Assembly (NCBI RefSeq): GCF_020400585.1
Contig: NZ_JAINVF010000020.1
Location: 62,001 to 126,000, forward strand
DNA length: 64,000 nt
Direction of reading: 5' to 3'
Source: Streptomyces sp. NK08204
Lineage (GTDB): Bacteria > Actinomycetota > Actinomycetes > Streptomycetales > Streptomycetaceae
The notes beneath the pieces were generated by a model that did no database searches, was not told where the DNA came from, and worked only from the letters and a program-made list of their open reading frames with translations. Shown one piece after another: positions 20,442-28,841 of the stretch. The stretch's first letter is position 1. Every line of letters starts with the position of its first letter. The translations under genes and the position numbers were made by a program.

Positions 20442-22106
20442 GTGGGCAAGAGAAGACGTGTCGCCGAGAGACGGAAGACCAGACCCGCCGTGCTCGGCGG
20501 GATGATCGCCGCCGTCGTCGCCGGTGCCGGGTTCGGCGTCTACGTGCTCTACGACGGCGGGGCCTCCGCCGAGGAGACGGCCACCACGGCCGACCACAAA
20601 GAGATTAAGACCGGCCCGCTCACCGCCACCGAGGTCCGCACCGCCTCCGCGCGCTTTCTGACCGCCTGGCAGCAGGGCCGTGCCGCCGATGCGGCCTCCG
20701 CCACCGACGACCCGTCCGCCGCCTCGGCACTGCTCACCGGCGTCTCCAAGGACGCCCGTCTGAAGGGCGTCACGCTCACCCCGGCCGTGGCCACCGGCGC
20801 CAAGGTCCCGTTCGCCGTCAAGGCCACGGTGGCCTACAAGGGCATCAGCAAGCCGCTGGCCTACGACAGTTCGCTCACCGTGGTGCGGCGGTCGAGCGAC
20901 GGCATGCCGGTGGTCCGCTGGCACTCCTCCGTCGTCCACCCGGATCTGAAGGACGGTGACACGCTCGTCACCGGGGAGTCCGGCGCCCCGCCCGTCACCG
21001 CGCTGGATCGCGACGGGGGCGTGCTGACCGCCGCGAAGTACCCGTCGCTGGGCACGGTGCTGGACGGGCTGCGGGAGAAGTTCGGCAAGCAGGCCGGCGG
21101 CAGGGCGGGCGTCGAGCTGCGCGTGGTGCGCGGCAGGGCGTCGAGGGCGGCGAAGCTGTCCGACAAGACGCTGCTGGAGCTGAGCAAGGGCACGCCGGGC
21201 ACGGTGAAGACCACGCTGAGCCCCGCCTTCCAGGCGGAGGCCGAGCGGCAGGTGGGGCGGCGGGCGCGCGCCGCCGTCGTCGTCCTGCGGCCCTCGACCG
21301 GCGAGATCCTCGCGGTCGCCAACAGCGAGCACGGCTTCAACGTGGCCTTCCAGGGCTCCCTCGCTCCCGGCTCCACGATGAAGATCGTGACGTCGACGAT
21401 GCTGTTCGAGAAGAAGCTCGTCACCCCGGGCGCCTCCCACCCGTGCCCCAAGAAGTACAAGCTCGCCGGCTGGACGTTCCACAACGACGCGGACTCCGAG
21501 ATCAAGAAGGGCACGTTCGAGCAGAGCTTCGGGGCCTCCTGCAACAACGCCTTCATCAACTTCGCGCCGAAGCTGTCCAACAGCGATCTGACGCGGGAGG
21601 CCCAGGAGGTCTACGGCCTGGGCATGAACAACTGGGCCATCGGCGTGCCCTCGTTCGACGGCTCCGTCCCGGTGCAGAGCGGCGCGCAGATGGGCGCCTC
21701 GCTGATCGGGCAGGGCGGGGTGCGGATGAACCCGCTGAACATCGCGTCGGTGGCGGCGACGGTGGAGGCGGGCGTCTTCCACCAGCCCTACCTGGTGTCC
21801 GCGTCGGTGGACCACCGCACCCTGGCGAAGGCCTCGCGCACGATGTCCTCCACGACGCAGGCCCAGGTGAAGGAGGTCATGCGGTACACGGCGGCGTACG
21901 GCACGGCCGCCAAGGCGATGGCGGGCCTGGGTGGTGACGTGGGTGCCAAGACCGGCTCGGCCGAGGTCGACGGGCAGAAGAAGCCCAACGGCTGGTTCAC
22001 CGCCTACCGGGGCGACCTCGCGGCCGCGGGCGTGGTGCAGGCGGGCGGCCACGGCGGCGACACGGCCGGCCCGATCGTGGCGGCCCTGCTGAGGATGGGC
22101 GGCTGA
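20442..22106 (+). CDS. Penicillin-binding protein (transpeptidase)
   Basis: A 554-residue class B-like PBP. It has a basic N-terminus, a membrane anchor (VLGGMIAAVVAGAGFGVYVLY, about 15-35), an NTF2-like/MecA-N-type domain (about 65-180), a dimerisation domain and a C-terminal transpeptidase. Catalytic motifs: STMK (Ser about 311), SCN (about 366) and KTG (about 503). GTG 20442 follows GGAGGACTGAGG. It converges with the SsgA-like gene (adjacent at 22106/22107), and both act in wall remodelling during sporulation. The 166 bases upstream show no clear signal. Confidence 0.9.
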   Translation: MGKRRRVAERRKTRPAVLGGMIAAVVAGAGFGVYVLYDGGASAEETATTADHKEIKTGPLTATEVRTASARFLTAWQQGRAADAASATDDPSAASALLTGVSKDARLKGVTLTPAVATGAKVPFAVKATVAYKGISKPLAYDSSLTVVRRSSDGMPVVRWHSSVVHPDLKDGDTLVTGESGAPPVTALDRDGGVLTAAKYPSLGTVLDGLREKFGKQAGGRAGVELRVVRGRASRAAKLSDKTLLELSKGTPGTVKTTLSPAFQAEAERQVGRRARAAVVVLRPSTGEILAVANSEHGFNVAFQGSLAPGSTMKIVTSTMLFEKKLVTPGASHPCPKKYKLAGWTFHNDADSEIKKGTFEQSFGASCNNAFINFAPKLSNSDLTREAQEVYGLGMNNWAIGVPSFDGSVPVQSGAQMGASLIGQGGVRMNPLNIASVAATVEAGVFHQPYLVSASVDHRTLAKASRTMSSTTQAQVKEVMRYTAAYGTAAKAMAGLGGDVGAKTGSAEVDGQKKPNGWFTAYRGDLAAAGVVQAGGHGGDTAGPIVAALLRMGG

Positions 22107-22445
22107 TCAGGTCCGTACCGGCTTCGCCGTGTACGTACGGCGCAGGAATCTCAGCAGCGCCTTCGACTCGAACTGCACCACCTCGACGCCCTGCGCGGAG
22201 TGGAACTCCACGACGGCCTGTACCCGTCCGCACGGCCACACGCGTACGTCCCCGCTCTCGGCGGGTACCCGCAGTCCCCGTTCGAGCAACGCGCGGGAGA
22301 ACGTCCACTCGTGCGGCCCCGGCAGCCCGACCCGTACCGACCGGGGATCGATGTCGGGGTCGTACCGCAGCACCACGGATACGGCCCCCGGGTCCTCCTC
22401 GTCCGTGACGATGTGGGCACGGGCGGTCTGTTCGACTACGGACAT
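22107..22445 (-). CDS. ssgE: Short SsgA-like sporulation protein, probably SsgE
   Basis: A 112-residue protein with the SALP pattern: an N-terminal strand region VSVVLRYDPDIDPRSVRV, then WTFSRALLERGL, GDVRVWPCG and the C-terminal helix SKALLRFLRRTY. SALPs steer peptidoglycan synthesis and spore separation in sporulating actinomycetes. It is shorter than the usual 130-145 residues. The assignment to ssgE rests on position beside the PBP gene and memory of S. coelicolor; the family call is firmer than the symbol. ATG 22445 follows AAAGGG. Confidence 0.72.
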   Translation of the reverse strand: MSVVEQTARAHIVTDEEDPGAVSVVLRYDPDIDPRSVRVGLPGPHEWTFSRALLERGLRVPAESGDVRVWPCGRVQAVVEFHSAQGVEVVQFESKALLRFLRRTYTAKPVRT

Positions 22446-22586
22446 CGGTACACCCTTTCACGCTGCGTGACGCGTGCGAAAGTCGTGCAGGTCATGCAGT
22501 GCATCCGCTGCTACCAATGTCGCATATTTTCCGATTCGCGCCGCCCGGAAACCGCTCCGGCCACCGACCTGGCGAACGACTAGTTA

Positions 22587-22624
22587 TTGCAAAAGACTCG
22601 CAACAAGCGTCTAAGATCGGACCG
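22587..22624 (+). promoter_or_regulatory. Nur-box-like operator and leaderless promoter of the nickel ECF operon
   Basis: TTGCAA-N5-TCGCAA (22587-22603) matches the published Nur (nickel Fur) box tTGCaa-N5-ttGCAA at 11 of 12 positions. A -10 hexamer TAAGAT lies at 22612-22617, and TTGCAA itself fits a -35 at 19-base spacing. Transcription would start about seven bases after the -10, at the GTG of nikMN, giving a leaderless mRNA. The rest of 22446-22586 shows nothing recognisable. Confidence 0.6.
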
Positions 22625-23670
22625 TGCACGTACCCGACGGATTCATCGACGCCCCCACCTCCGCCGTCACCGGCGTGGCCGCCGCCGGCGCGCTCGCCGT
22701 GAGCCTGCGCGGCGCCCGCCGCGAACTCGATGAGAAGACAGCGCCGCTGGCCGGTCTGGTGGCGGCGTTCATCTTCGCCGTCCAGATGCTCAACTTCCCC
22801 GTCGCGGCCGGAACGAGCGGCCATCTGCTCGGCGGGGCGCTCGCCGCGATCCTGGTCGGGCCCTTCACCGGCGTGCTCTGCGTGTCGGTCGTACTGCTCA
22901 TGCAGGGCGTGCTGTTCGCCGACGGCGGGCTGACCGCGCTCGGCGTCAACATCACCGACATGGCGATCGTCACCACGGTCGTCTCGTACGCCGTCTTCCG
23001 GGCGCTGCTCGCCGTCCTGCCCCGCAAGCGGCGCTCGGTCAACGTCGCCTCCTTCGTCGCCGCGCTGGTCTCCGTGCCGGCCGCCGCCGTCACCTTCACA
23101 CTCCTGTACGCGATCGGCGGCACGACGGACGTCGCCCTCGGCAAGGTGGCCACCGCGATGATCGGCGTCCACGTCCTGATCGGCATCGGCGAGGCCGTGA
23201 TCACCGCGCTCACGGTGAGCGCGGTCGTCGCCGTACGCCCGGACCTGGTGCACGGCGCGCGCGGCCTGCACCAGCGCCTCAAACTGCGCGTGAACGGCGA
23301 ACTCGTGGACGCTCCGCCCTCTGCCGGGGCACCCGTGGCGGTGCGCGCCTCCCGGCGCACGCTGTGGCTCGGCGGGCTGGTCGCCTCCCTGGTGCTCGCC
23401 GGGTTCGTGAGCTTCTACGCCTCCGCCGACCCGGACGGCCTGATGAAGGTCGCCCACGACAAGGGCATCGACAAGAAGGCTCACCCGCATGCGAGCGACG
23501 GCTCCCCGCTCGCCGGCTACGGCGTCAAGGACGTCTCCGGCGCCCGGGTGTCGCGCGGTCTGGCAGGGGTGATCGGCGTCGGCGTCACGGTCGTCGCGGG
23601 CAGCGCGGTGTTCTGGGCGGTGCGCAGACGACGCACGGACGACGTGTCCCCGGCCGGAACGGGTCTGTGA
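22624..23670 (+). CDS. nikM: ECF nickel/cobalt transporter, fused NikM-NikN (CbiM/CbiN-like)
   Basis: A 348-residue membrane S-component. It starts MHVPDGFID, whose N-terminal Met-His is the known metal-coordinating motif of CbiM/NikM. About six transmembrane helices follow, then a C-terminal NikN-like segment (one helix about 240-258, periplasmic DPDGLMKVAHDKGIDKKAHPH and a final helix) fused in the same chain. Nickel rather than cobalt is inferred from the Nur-like site upstream. The GTG start has no ribosome site, consistent with leaderless translation. First gene of nikMN-nikQ-nikO. Confidence 0.88.
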   Translation: MHVPDGFIDAPTSAVTGVAAAGALAVSLRGARRELDEKTAPLAGLVAAFIFAVQMLNFPVAAGTSGHLLGGALAAILVGPFTGVLCVSVVLLMQGVLFADGGLTALGVNITDMAIVTTVVSYAVFRALLAVLPRKRRSVNVASFVAALVSVPAAAVTFTLLYAIGGTTDVALGKVATAMIGVHVLIGIGEAVITALTVSAVVAVRPDLVHGARGLHQRLKLRVNGELVDAPPSAGAPVAVRASRRTLWLGGLVASLVLAGFVSFYASADPDGLMKVAHDKGIDKKAHPHASDGSPLAGYGVKDVSGARVSRGLAGVIGVGVTVVAGSAVFWAVRRRRTDDVSPAGTGL

Positions 23671-23671
23671 C

Positions 23672-24433
23672 ATGGGAGCGGGACACGCACACCGGCTCTA
23701 CCGGCACGGCCATTCCCCCGTGCACGCCCTGCCGCCGCACACCAAACTCGCCGCCGCCTTCGCCTTCGTGGTGGTCGTCGTCTCCACCCCGCGCGAGGCG
23801 GTGTGGGCGTTCGCGCTGTACGCCGTCCTGCTCGCATCGGTCGCCCGCCAGGCGCGCGTGCCCGCCGGTTTCCTGCTCAAGCGGCTGCTGATCGAGGTGC
23901 CGTTCGTGGCGTTCGCGGTGCTGATGCCGTTCGTCGCCCAGGGCGAGCGGGTGCAGGTGCTCGGCCTGTCGCTGAGCGTCGGCGGACTGTGGGGCGCCTG
24001 GAACGTGCTCGCCAAGGGCACCCTCGGCGTCGCCGTGTCCGTGCTGCTGGCCGCCACCACCGAACTGCGCGAACTGCTGCTCGGGCTCCAGCGGTTGAAG
24101 CTGCCGCCGCTGCTCGTGCAGATCGCCTCCTTCATGATCCGCTACGGCGACGTCATCACCGACGAGATGCGCCGGATGCGGATCGCCCGCGAGTCGCGCG
24201 GCTTCGAGGCGCGCGGCGTACGCCACTGGGGCGTGCTCGCCAAGTCCGCGGGCGCGCTGTTCATCCGCTCCTACGAGCGCGGGGAGCGGGTGCACCTGGC
24301 CATGGTGAGCCGCGGGTACGCCGGTTCGATGCCGGTCATCGACGAGGTCACCGCCTCGCGCGCCCAGTGGTCGTACGCCCTCGCGCTCCCCTTCTGCGCC
24401 CTCCTCGTCTGCCTGTTGGGATGGATCCTGTGA
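23672..24433 (+). CDS. nikQ: ECF transporter transmembrane T-component
   Basis: A 253-residue CbiQ/NikQ protein that couples the ATPase to the substrate-binding component. It has five or six hydrophobic segments and the two coupling-helix motifs of the family, ARESRGFEARG (about 178) and AMVSRGYAG (about 215). It starts one base after the nikMN stop, so it is translationally coupled. The 3' end overlaps nikO. Confidence 0.9.
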   Translation: MGAGHAHRLYRHGHSPVHALPPHTKLAAAFAFVVVVVSTPREAVWAFALYAVLLASVARQARVPAGFLLKRLLIEVPFVAFAVLMPFVAQGERVQVLGLSLSVGGLWGAWNVLAKGTLGVAVSVLLAATTELRELLLGLQRLKLPPLLVQIASFMIRYGDVITDEMRRMRIARESRGFEARGVRHWGVLAKSAGALFIRSYERGERVHLAMVSRGYAGSMPVIDEVTASRAQWSYALALPFCALLVCLLGWIL

Positions 24434-25191
24434 CCGCACCCGCACCCGCCTCCCTGGAGGTCTCCGGCCTCGCCTTCGCCTACCCCGACGGCCACCAGGC
24501 CCTGTTCGGCGTGGACTTCCGCATCGCGCGCGGCGAACGCGTCGCGCTGCTCGGCCCGAACGGCGCCGGCAAGACCACCCTCGTGCTGCACCTCAACGGC
24601 ATCCTGAGCGGCGGCAGCGGCACGGTGACCGTGGCCGGGCTGCCGGTCGGCAAGCGGCACATGGCCGAGATCCGGCAGAAGGTCGGCATCGTCTTCCAGG
24701 ACCCCGACGACCAGCTGTTCATGCCGACGGTGCGGGAGGACGTGGCGTTCGGTCCGGCGGCGGCCGGGATCCGGGGCACGGCCCTGCAGGAGCGGGTGCG
24801 CACCGCCCTGGAGCGGGTCGGCATGCTGGACTTCGCGGACCGCCCGCCGCACCACCTCTCCTTCGGGCAGCGCCGACGGGTCGCGGTGGCGACGGTGCTC
24901 GCGATGGAACCGGAGATCCTCGTGCTGGACGAGCCGTCCTCCAACCTGGACCCGGCCTCCCGGCGCGAGCTCGCCGACATCCTGCGCTCCCTGGACGTCA
25001 CGGTGCTCATGGTCACGCACGACCTGCCGTACGCCCTGGAGCTGTGCCCGCGCTCCCTGGTCCTCAGCGAGGGCGTGATCGCGGCGGACGCCCCGACCGG
25101 CGAGCTGCTGTGCGACGAGGAGCTGATGCGGACCCACCGCCTGGAGCTGCCCTTCGGCTTCGCCCCGAAGTCCGTGACAATGGGCGCGTGA
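24430..25191 (+). CDS. nikO: ECF transporter ATPase
   Basis: A 253-residue ABC ATPase powering the nickel importer. Walker A is GPNGAGKTT (about residues 41-49), the Q-loop is VFQDPDDQLF (typical of CbiO-type ATPases), the signature is LSFGQRRRVAVA, and Walker B is ILVLDEPSSNLD. GTG 24430 overlaps the nikQ stop (GTGA) and has GGGATGG upstream. ATG 24421 is an alternative that adds three residues. The stop overlaps the marR start. Confidence 0.93.
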   Translation: MTAPAPASLEVSGLAFAYPDGHQALFGVDFRIARGERVALLGPNGAGKTTLVLHLNGILSGGSGTVTVAGLPVGKRHMAEIRQKVGIVFQDPDDQLFMPTVREDVAFGPAAAGIRGTALQERVRTALERVGMLDFADRPPHHLSFGQRRRVAVATVLAMEPEILVLDEPSSNLDPASRRELADILRSLDVTVLMVTHDLPYALELCPRSLVLSEGVIAADAPTGELLCDEELMRTHRLELPFGFAPKSVTMGA

Positions 25192-25673
25192 CGCCTGAAG
25201 AGGACCGAGACGACCGGCACCGCGACGGGGCCGCCGGGTCGCTGCTGCTGGACGACCAGCTGTGCTTCGCGCTGTACGCCGCACAGCGCGCCGTGACCGC
25301 CGCATACCGTCCGCTGCTGGACGATCTCGGGCTCACCTACCCGCAGTACCTGGTCCTGCTCGTGCTGTGGGAGCGCGGCGAGACCAGCGTGAAGGAGCTG
25401 GCCCGCGCCCTGCGCCTGGACTACGGCACCGTGTCGCCGCTGCTGAAGCGGCTGGAGGGGGCGGGTCTGGTGCGCAGGGAGCGCGCGGCGAACGACGAGC
25501 GCTCGGTGCTCGTGGCCTGCACCGGGCGCGGGGAGGAACTACGGGAGCGCGCGGCGCGCGTGCCCGGCGCCCTGCTCACCACGACGGGGCTGGGTGCGCA
25601 GGAGGTGGCGCGGCTGCGCGAGGCGCTGTGGCAACTCACCGAGCGCGCCGACGCGGCCTCCGACCGCCCCTGA
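25188..25673 (+). CDS. ohrR: MarR-family regulator, OhrR type
   Basis: A 161-residue winged-helix repressor. It has the N-terminal reactive Cys of OhrR proteins (LDDQLCFALYAAQRAV, about Cys23), TYPQYLVLLVLWE, recognition helix region YGTVSPLLKRLE, and wing RRERAANDERSVLV. OhrR senses organic hydroperoxides by Cys oxidation and represses ohr. The GTG overlaps the nikO stop (GTGA), so it is read with the nickel operon; ohr follows 152 bases later on the same strand. Its last codons and stop lie in the first copy of a 26-base direct repeat. Confidence 0.85.
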   Translation: MTPEEDRDDRHRDGAAGSLLLDDQLCFALYAAQRAVTAAYRPLLDDLGLTYPQYLVLLVLWERGETSVKELARALRLDYGTVSPLLKRLEGAGLVRRERAANDERSVLVACTGRGEELRERAARVPGALLTTTGLGAQEVARLREALWQLTERADAASDRP

Positions 25674-25726
25674 TCCCGCGCCCGATCCCGCAGCTGCCAC
25701 CCGCCCCTGATCCCGCGCCCGATCCC
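25664..25726. repeat. 26-base exact direct repeat across the ohrR stop codon
   Basis: CCGCCCCTGATCCCGCGCCC plus GATCCC occurs at 25664-25689 and again at 25701-25726. The first copy includes the ohrR stop codon. Probably a local duplication in an untranslated spacer. Confidence 0.8.
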
Positions 25727-25776
25727 CCGCCCGCCCCCGAGTGCCACCCCGATGACAGAGCCTTCCTACCAGCCAG

Positions 25777-25804
25777 TACCTTGTGCACGATGTACTTGTG
25801 CGCC
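25777..25804 (+). promoter_or_regulatory. Repeat upstream of ohr, candidate OhrR operator
   Basis: Two near-copies, TACCTTGTGCAC (25777-25788) and TACTTGTGCGCC (25793-25804), share TTGTGC at a 15-base step, 22-49 bases upstream of the TTG start of ohr. The position suits an OhrR-controlled promoter, but the arrangement is direct rather than the classic AT-rich palindrome, so the assignment is tentative. Confidence 0.4.
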
Positions 25805-25825
25805 ACTTGATCTGGGAGGGCAGTC

Positions 25826-26284
25826 TTGAGCGACGCCACCGCGGTCGGCACCGGTGCCGACACCCGTCCGACGAAGATCATGTACGTCGCCGAGGCCACC
25901 GCCCACGGCGGCCGCAGCGGCTATGTCACCAGCCAGGACGGCCGGATCGAGCTGAAGGTCGCCATGCCGCCGGAGCTGGGCGGGGACGGCAACGGCAGCA
26001 ATCCGGAGCAGCTGTTCGCCGCCGGCTACGCCTCCTGCTTCCACAACGCCCTGATCCTGGTCGGCAACCGCGCGGGCTACGACCTCACCGGCTCGACGGT
26101 CGCCGCGAAGGTCGGCATCGGCCCGAACCGGCACCGCGGCTACGGCCTCGCGGTCGCCCTGAGCGTCTCCCTGCCGGTCCTGGACCGGGAGATCGCGGCG
26201 CAGCTGGTGGACGCCGCGCACGAGGTGTGCCCGTACTCGAACGCGACCCGCGGCAACATCGATGTAACGATCCTCCTCGGGTAG
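25826..26284 (+). CDS. ohr: Organic hydroperoxide resistance protein (Ohr/OsmC)
   Basis: A thiol peroxidase that reduces organic hydroperoxides. The 152-residue protein has the two catalytic cysteines in FAAGYASCFHNAL and AHEVCPYSNATRGN, the Ohr-subfamily pattern. The start is TTG 25826, supported by GGGAGGG eight bases upstream and by the normal length. It pairs with the OhrR-type regulator just upstream. Confidence 0.95.
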   Translation: MSDATAVGTGADTRPTKIMYVAEATAHGGRSGYVTSQDGRIELKVAMPPELGGDGNGSNPEQLFAAGYASCFHNALILVGNRAGYDLTGSTVAAKVGIGPNRHRGYGLAVALSVSLPVLDREIAAQLVDAAHEVCPYSNATRGNIDVTILLG

Positions 26285-26305
26285 TGCGGCAAAGGAATCC
26301 CAGGC

Positions 26306-26332
26306 CGACAGTGGGTGTTGCACCCGCTGTCG
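26306..26332 (+). terminator. Hairpin after ohr
   Basis: An 11-bp stem with one wobble (CGACAGTGGGT / ACCCGCTGTCG) and a five-base loop, 22 bases after the ohr stop and 27 before the next gene. Confidence 0.55.
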
Positions 26333-26358
26333 AAGGCAAGCTGAGGGGATGAGCGGAC

Positions 26359-27519
26359 GTGGACGTGAACGGCGTGGTGGCCGAGGGCTTCGAACCGGTC
26401 AGGGAGGCGTTCGCGGCGAACTTCGCGCTGCTCGGGGAGCGGGGCGCCGCTGTCGCCGTGTACCGCGACGGGCACAAGGTCGTCGACCTGTGGGCCGGAA
26501 CCAAGGACGTGGACGGCACCGCGCCCTGGGAGCACGGCACCGCGCAGGTCGTGCGCTCCGCGACCAAGGGCGTCGCCGCCGCCGCACTGCTGCTCCTGCA
26601 CCAGCGCGGCGAGCTGGACCTGGACGCCCCGGTCGGCGCGTACTGGCCGGAGTACAAGACCGCCGGCAAGGAACACACCCTCGTCCGGCACCTGCTCGCG
26701 CACCGCGCGGGCGTGCCCGTGCTGGACCGCCCGCTGACGCCTGCGGAGGCCGCCGACCCCGACCTCGGCGCGGCGGCCGTGGCGGCGCAGGCGCCGGTGT
26801 GGGAACCGGGCACGGACCACGGCTACCACGCGCAGACCTACAGCTGGCTCACCGGCGAGCTGGTCCGGCGGATCACCGGACGCACCATCGGCGAGTGGAT
26901 AGCCACCGAGATCGCCGCACCCGTCGGCGCCGAGCTGTGGCTCGGGCTGCCGGAGGCGGAGCAGTCGCGCGCGGGCCGAGTCGGTCCGGTGCAGCCCCCG
27001 CAGTCGGCCGGCGCGCTGAGAACCCGCCCCAAGCGGTCGGTCGCCGACGCCTACGCCGACCCGGACTCCCTCACCCGCCGCGCCTTCGCCGCGCTCACCC
27101 CGCTCCCGGACGAGAACGACCCGGTCTACCGGGCCGCCGAGCTGCCCGCCTCCAACGGCATCGCCACCGCCGACGGCCTGGCCCGCTTCTACGCCTCCCT
27201 CATCGGCGAAGTGGACGGCGGCCGCCGCCTGTTCACCGCGGACACCATGGAACTGGCCCGGGGCGAGCAGTCCGCCGGAGCGGACCGGGTGCTGGTCGTG
27301 GGCACCCGCTTCGGCCTCGGCTACATGCTGCACGGCAGCGCCTCCCCCCTGCTGACCCCCGCCTCCTTCGGCCACCCGGGCCGCGGCGGCGCGCTCGCGT
27401 TCGCCGACCCGGAGACGGGAATCGCCTTCGGCTATGTCACCAACGGCTTCCACAAGAGCGTGACGGCGGACCCGCGGGCGCAGGCACTGGTACGCGCGCT
27501 GCGCCCTCTCACCCGCTGA
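26359..27519 (+). CDS. Serine hydrolase, beta-lactamase class C/esterase VIII fold
   Basis: A 386-residue cytoplasmic protein (no signal peptide) of the family that includes EstB-type esterases. The catalytic SxxK is SATK at residue 67 (VVRSATKG). The expected Tyr is in HGYHAQTYSWLTGE, and a C-terminal GHPGRGGALAF motif replaces KTG. Lack of a secretion signal argues for an esterase or amidase rather than an antibiotic-inactivating lactamase. GTG 26359 follows GAGGGGATGAG. Confidence 0.88.
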   Translation: MDVNGVVAEGFEPVREAFAANFALLGERGAAVAVYRDGHKVVDLWAGTKDVDGTAPWEHGTAQVVRSATKGVAAAALLLLHQRGELDLDAPVGAYWPEYKTAGKEHTLVRHLLAHRAGVPVLDRPLTPAEAADPDLGAAAVAAQAPVWEPGTDHGYHAQTYSWLTGELVRRITGRTIGEWIATEIAAPVGAELWLGLPEAEQSRAGRVGPVQPPQSAGALRTRPKRSVADAYADPDSLTRRAFAALTPLPDENDPVYRAAELPASNGIATADGLARFYASLIGEVDGGRRLFTADTMELARGEQSAGADRVLVVGTRFGLGYMLHGSASPLLTPASFGHPGRGGALAFADPETGIAFGYVTNGFHKSVTADPRAQALVRALRPLTR

Positions 27520-27553
27520 CCGCTGACCCGCCGACTGCTTCCCCGCCGACGGC

Positions 27554-27829
27554 TCACACGTTGATCGGATGCGAGGTCCGGCCGGACACCTCGTCGATCT
27601 CCGTGTGGGCCTTGGTCAGCAGCTGCATGGCCAGTTCGTTGAGAGCACGGGCCCCCGCTATCTCCTCGCCCACTCGTGGCTGGTTGGGGTCGATGTGGTG
27701 CCGGGTGGCGTGCCCGTGCGCCCGTACCTCGCTGCCGTCGGGCAGGCGCAGCAGCGCCACCGCGCGCGTGTGCTGATCATCCTCCTGGAATTCGAGTTCG
27801 ACGTGCCATCCCACAGCGGTGTGCATCAT
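27554..27829 (-). CDS. DUF1876 small protein
   Basis: A 91-residue actinobacterial DUF1876 protein: HTAVGWHVELEFQEDDQHTRAVALLRL, a conserved GHATRHHIDPNQPRVGEEIAGARAL core, and a C-terminal helix. The fold resembles a double-stranded-RNA-binding domain; function unknown. ATG 27829 follows GGAGGTGATC; a start further upstream is out of pattern. Confidence 0.85.
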   Translation of the reverse strand: MMHTAVGWHVELEFQEDDQHTRAVALLRLPDGSEVRAHGHATRHHIDPNQPRVGEEIAGARALNELAMQLLTKAHTEIDEVSGRTSHPINV

Positions 27830-27908
27830 GACGATCACCTCCGAAGACTGCTGATTCCAGGGTGCTCCCCCACACCCGGAACGGCACATCGGCTCCGGCA
27901 CGGTTGCC

Positions 27909-28802
27909 TCAGCCGGCCTGCTCGCCGTCGTCGAAGCTCGCGAAGTACGCGGCGGCCATGTCCTTGTCCGCGTGCCCCTGGGCCGCCGCGCGGGCGAGGC
28001 GTTCGGCGGTGGCCGCGGCGATGTCGAGCCGTACGCCGCCCTGCTCGCCCGCCTCGACGATGAGCCGGGCGTCCTTCTCCGCGGTGGCCACCGCGAACGA
28101 CGGCGGGGACAGCCGGCCCTCCAGCACCAGGGCCGCCTTGGCGCGCAGGTACCCCATGTCGAGCGGGCCGCCCTCGATCACGTCGAAGAAGCGCTGCGGG
28201 TCGACGCCGAGGGCCCGGGACAGGGCCAGTACCTCACCGGTCGCCGCGGTGGCCGCGAGGACCCAGCTGTTGGCGACCAGCTTCAGCCGGCCGGCGCTGC
28301 CGGCCGCGCCGTCCTCGCCGGTCCACACGGTGCGGGCGCCGACCGCGTCGAACACCGGCGTGACCGTCTCCCGGCCCTCCTCCGGCCCGGCCGCCAGCAC
28401 GGTCAGCAGGCCCGCCTCGGCCGGCTCGCGGGTGCCGAGGACGGGGGCGTCGTAGAAGACCAGGCCGTGGTCGCGGGCGAAGGCGGCGAGGTAAGGGGTC
28501 AGTTCGATCCCGGCGGTGGTGCACTGCGCCCACACGGTTCCCGGACGCAGCGCCGGCGCGGCCTCGCGCATGACCTCCAGGACGGCGCCACCGTCGTAGA
28601 GCATGGTCAGGACGACGTCGGCGCCCTCGACGGCCTCGGCGGGCGTCTCGGTGACCCGGGCGCCCTCGGCGGCCAGGGGTTCGGCCTTGTCGCGCGTACG
28701 GTTCCAGGCCCGCACGGGCAGTCCGGCGCGGCACAGATTGCGGGCCATGGCGGCTCCCATGATGCCCGTGCCCAGGACGCTGACGGTCGGTTTGTCGGTC
28801 AT
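27909..28802 (-). CDS. NAD(P)-dependent beta-hydroxyacid dehydrogenase family
   Basis: A 297-residue member of the 3-hydroxyisobutyrate/6-phosphogluconate dehydrogenase family. The N-terminal Rossmann motif is VLGTGIMGAAMARNL (residues 9-23), with AWNRT after strand 2, which suggests NADP preference. The substrate-binding DAPVLGTREPAEAG and the catalytic-Lys helix GRLKLVANSW are present. Exact substrate unknown. The small DUF1876 gene lies downstream on the same strand. Confidence 0.88.
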   Translation of the reverse strand: MTDKPTVSVLGTGIMGAAMARNLCRAGLPVRAWNRTRDKAEPLAAEGARVTETPAEAVEGADVVLTMLYDGGAVLEVMREAAPALRPGTVWAQCTTAGIELTPYLAAFARDHGLVFYDAPVLGTREPAEAGLLTVLAAGPEEGRETVTPVFDAVGARTVWTGEDGAAGSAGRLKLVANSWVLAATAATGEVLALSRALGVDPQRFFDVIEGGPLDMGYLRAKAALVLEGRLSPPSFAVATAEKDARLIVEAGEQGGVRLDIAAATAERLARAAAQGHADKDMAAAYFASFDDGEQAG

Positions 28803-28841
28803 GACGGCTCCTTGGTTCGGCTTTTCGTACAGTCACCCGGC

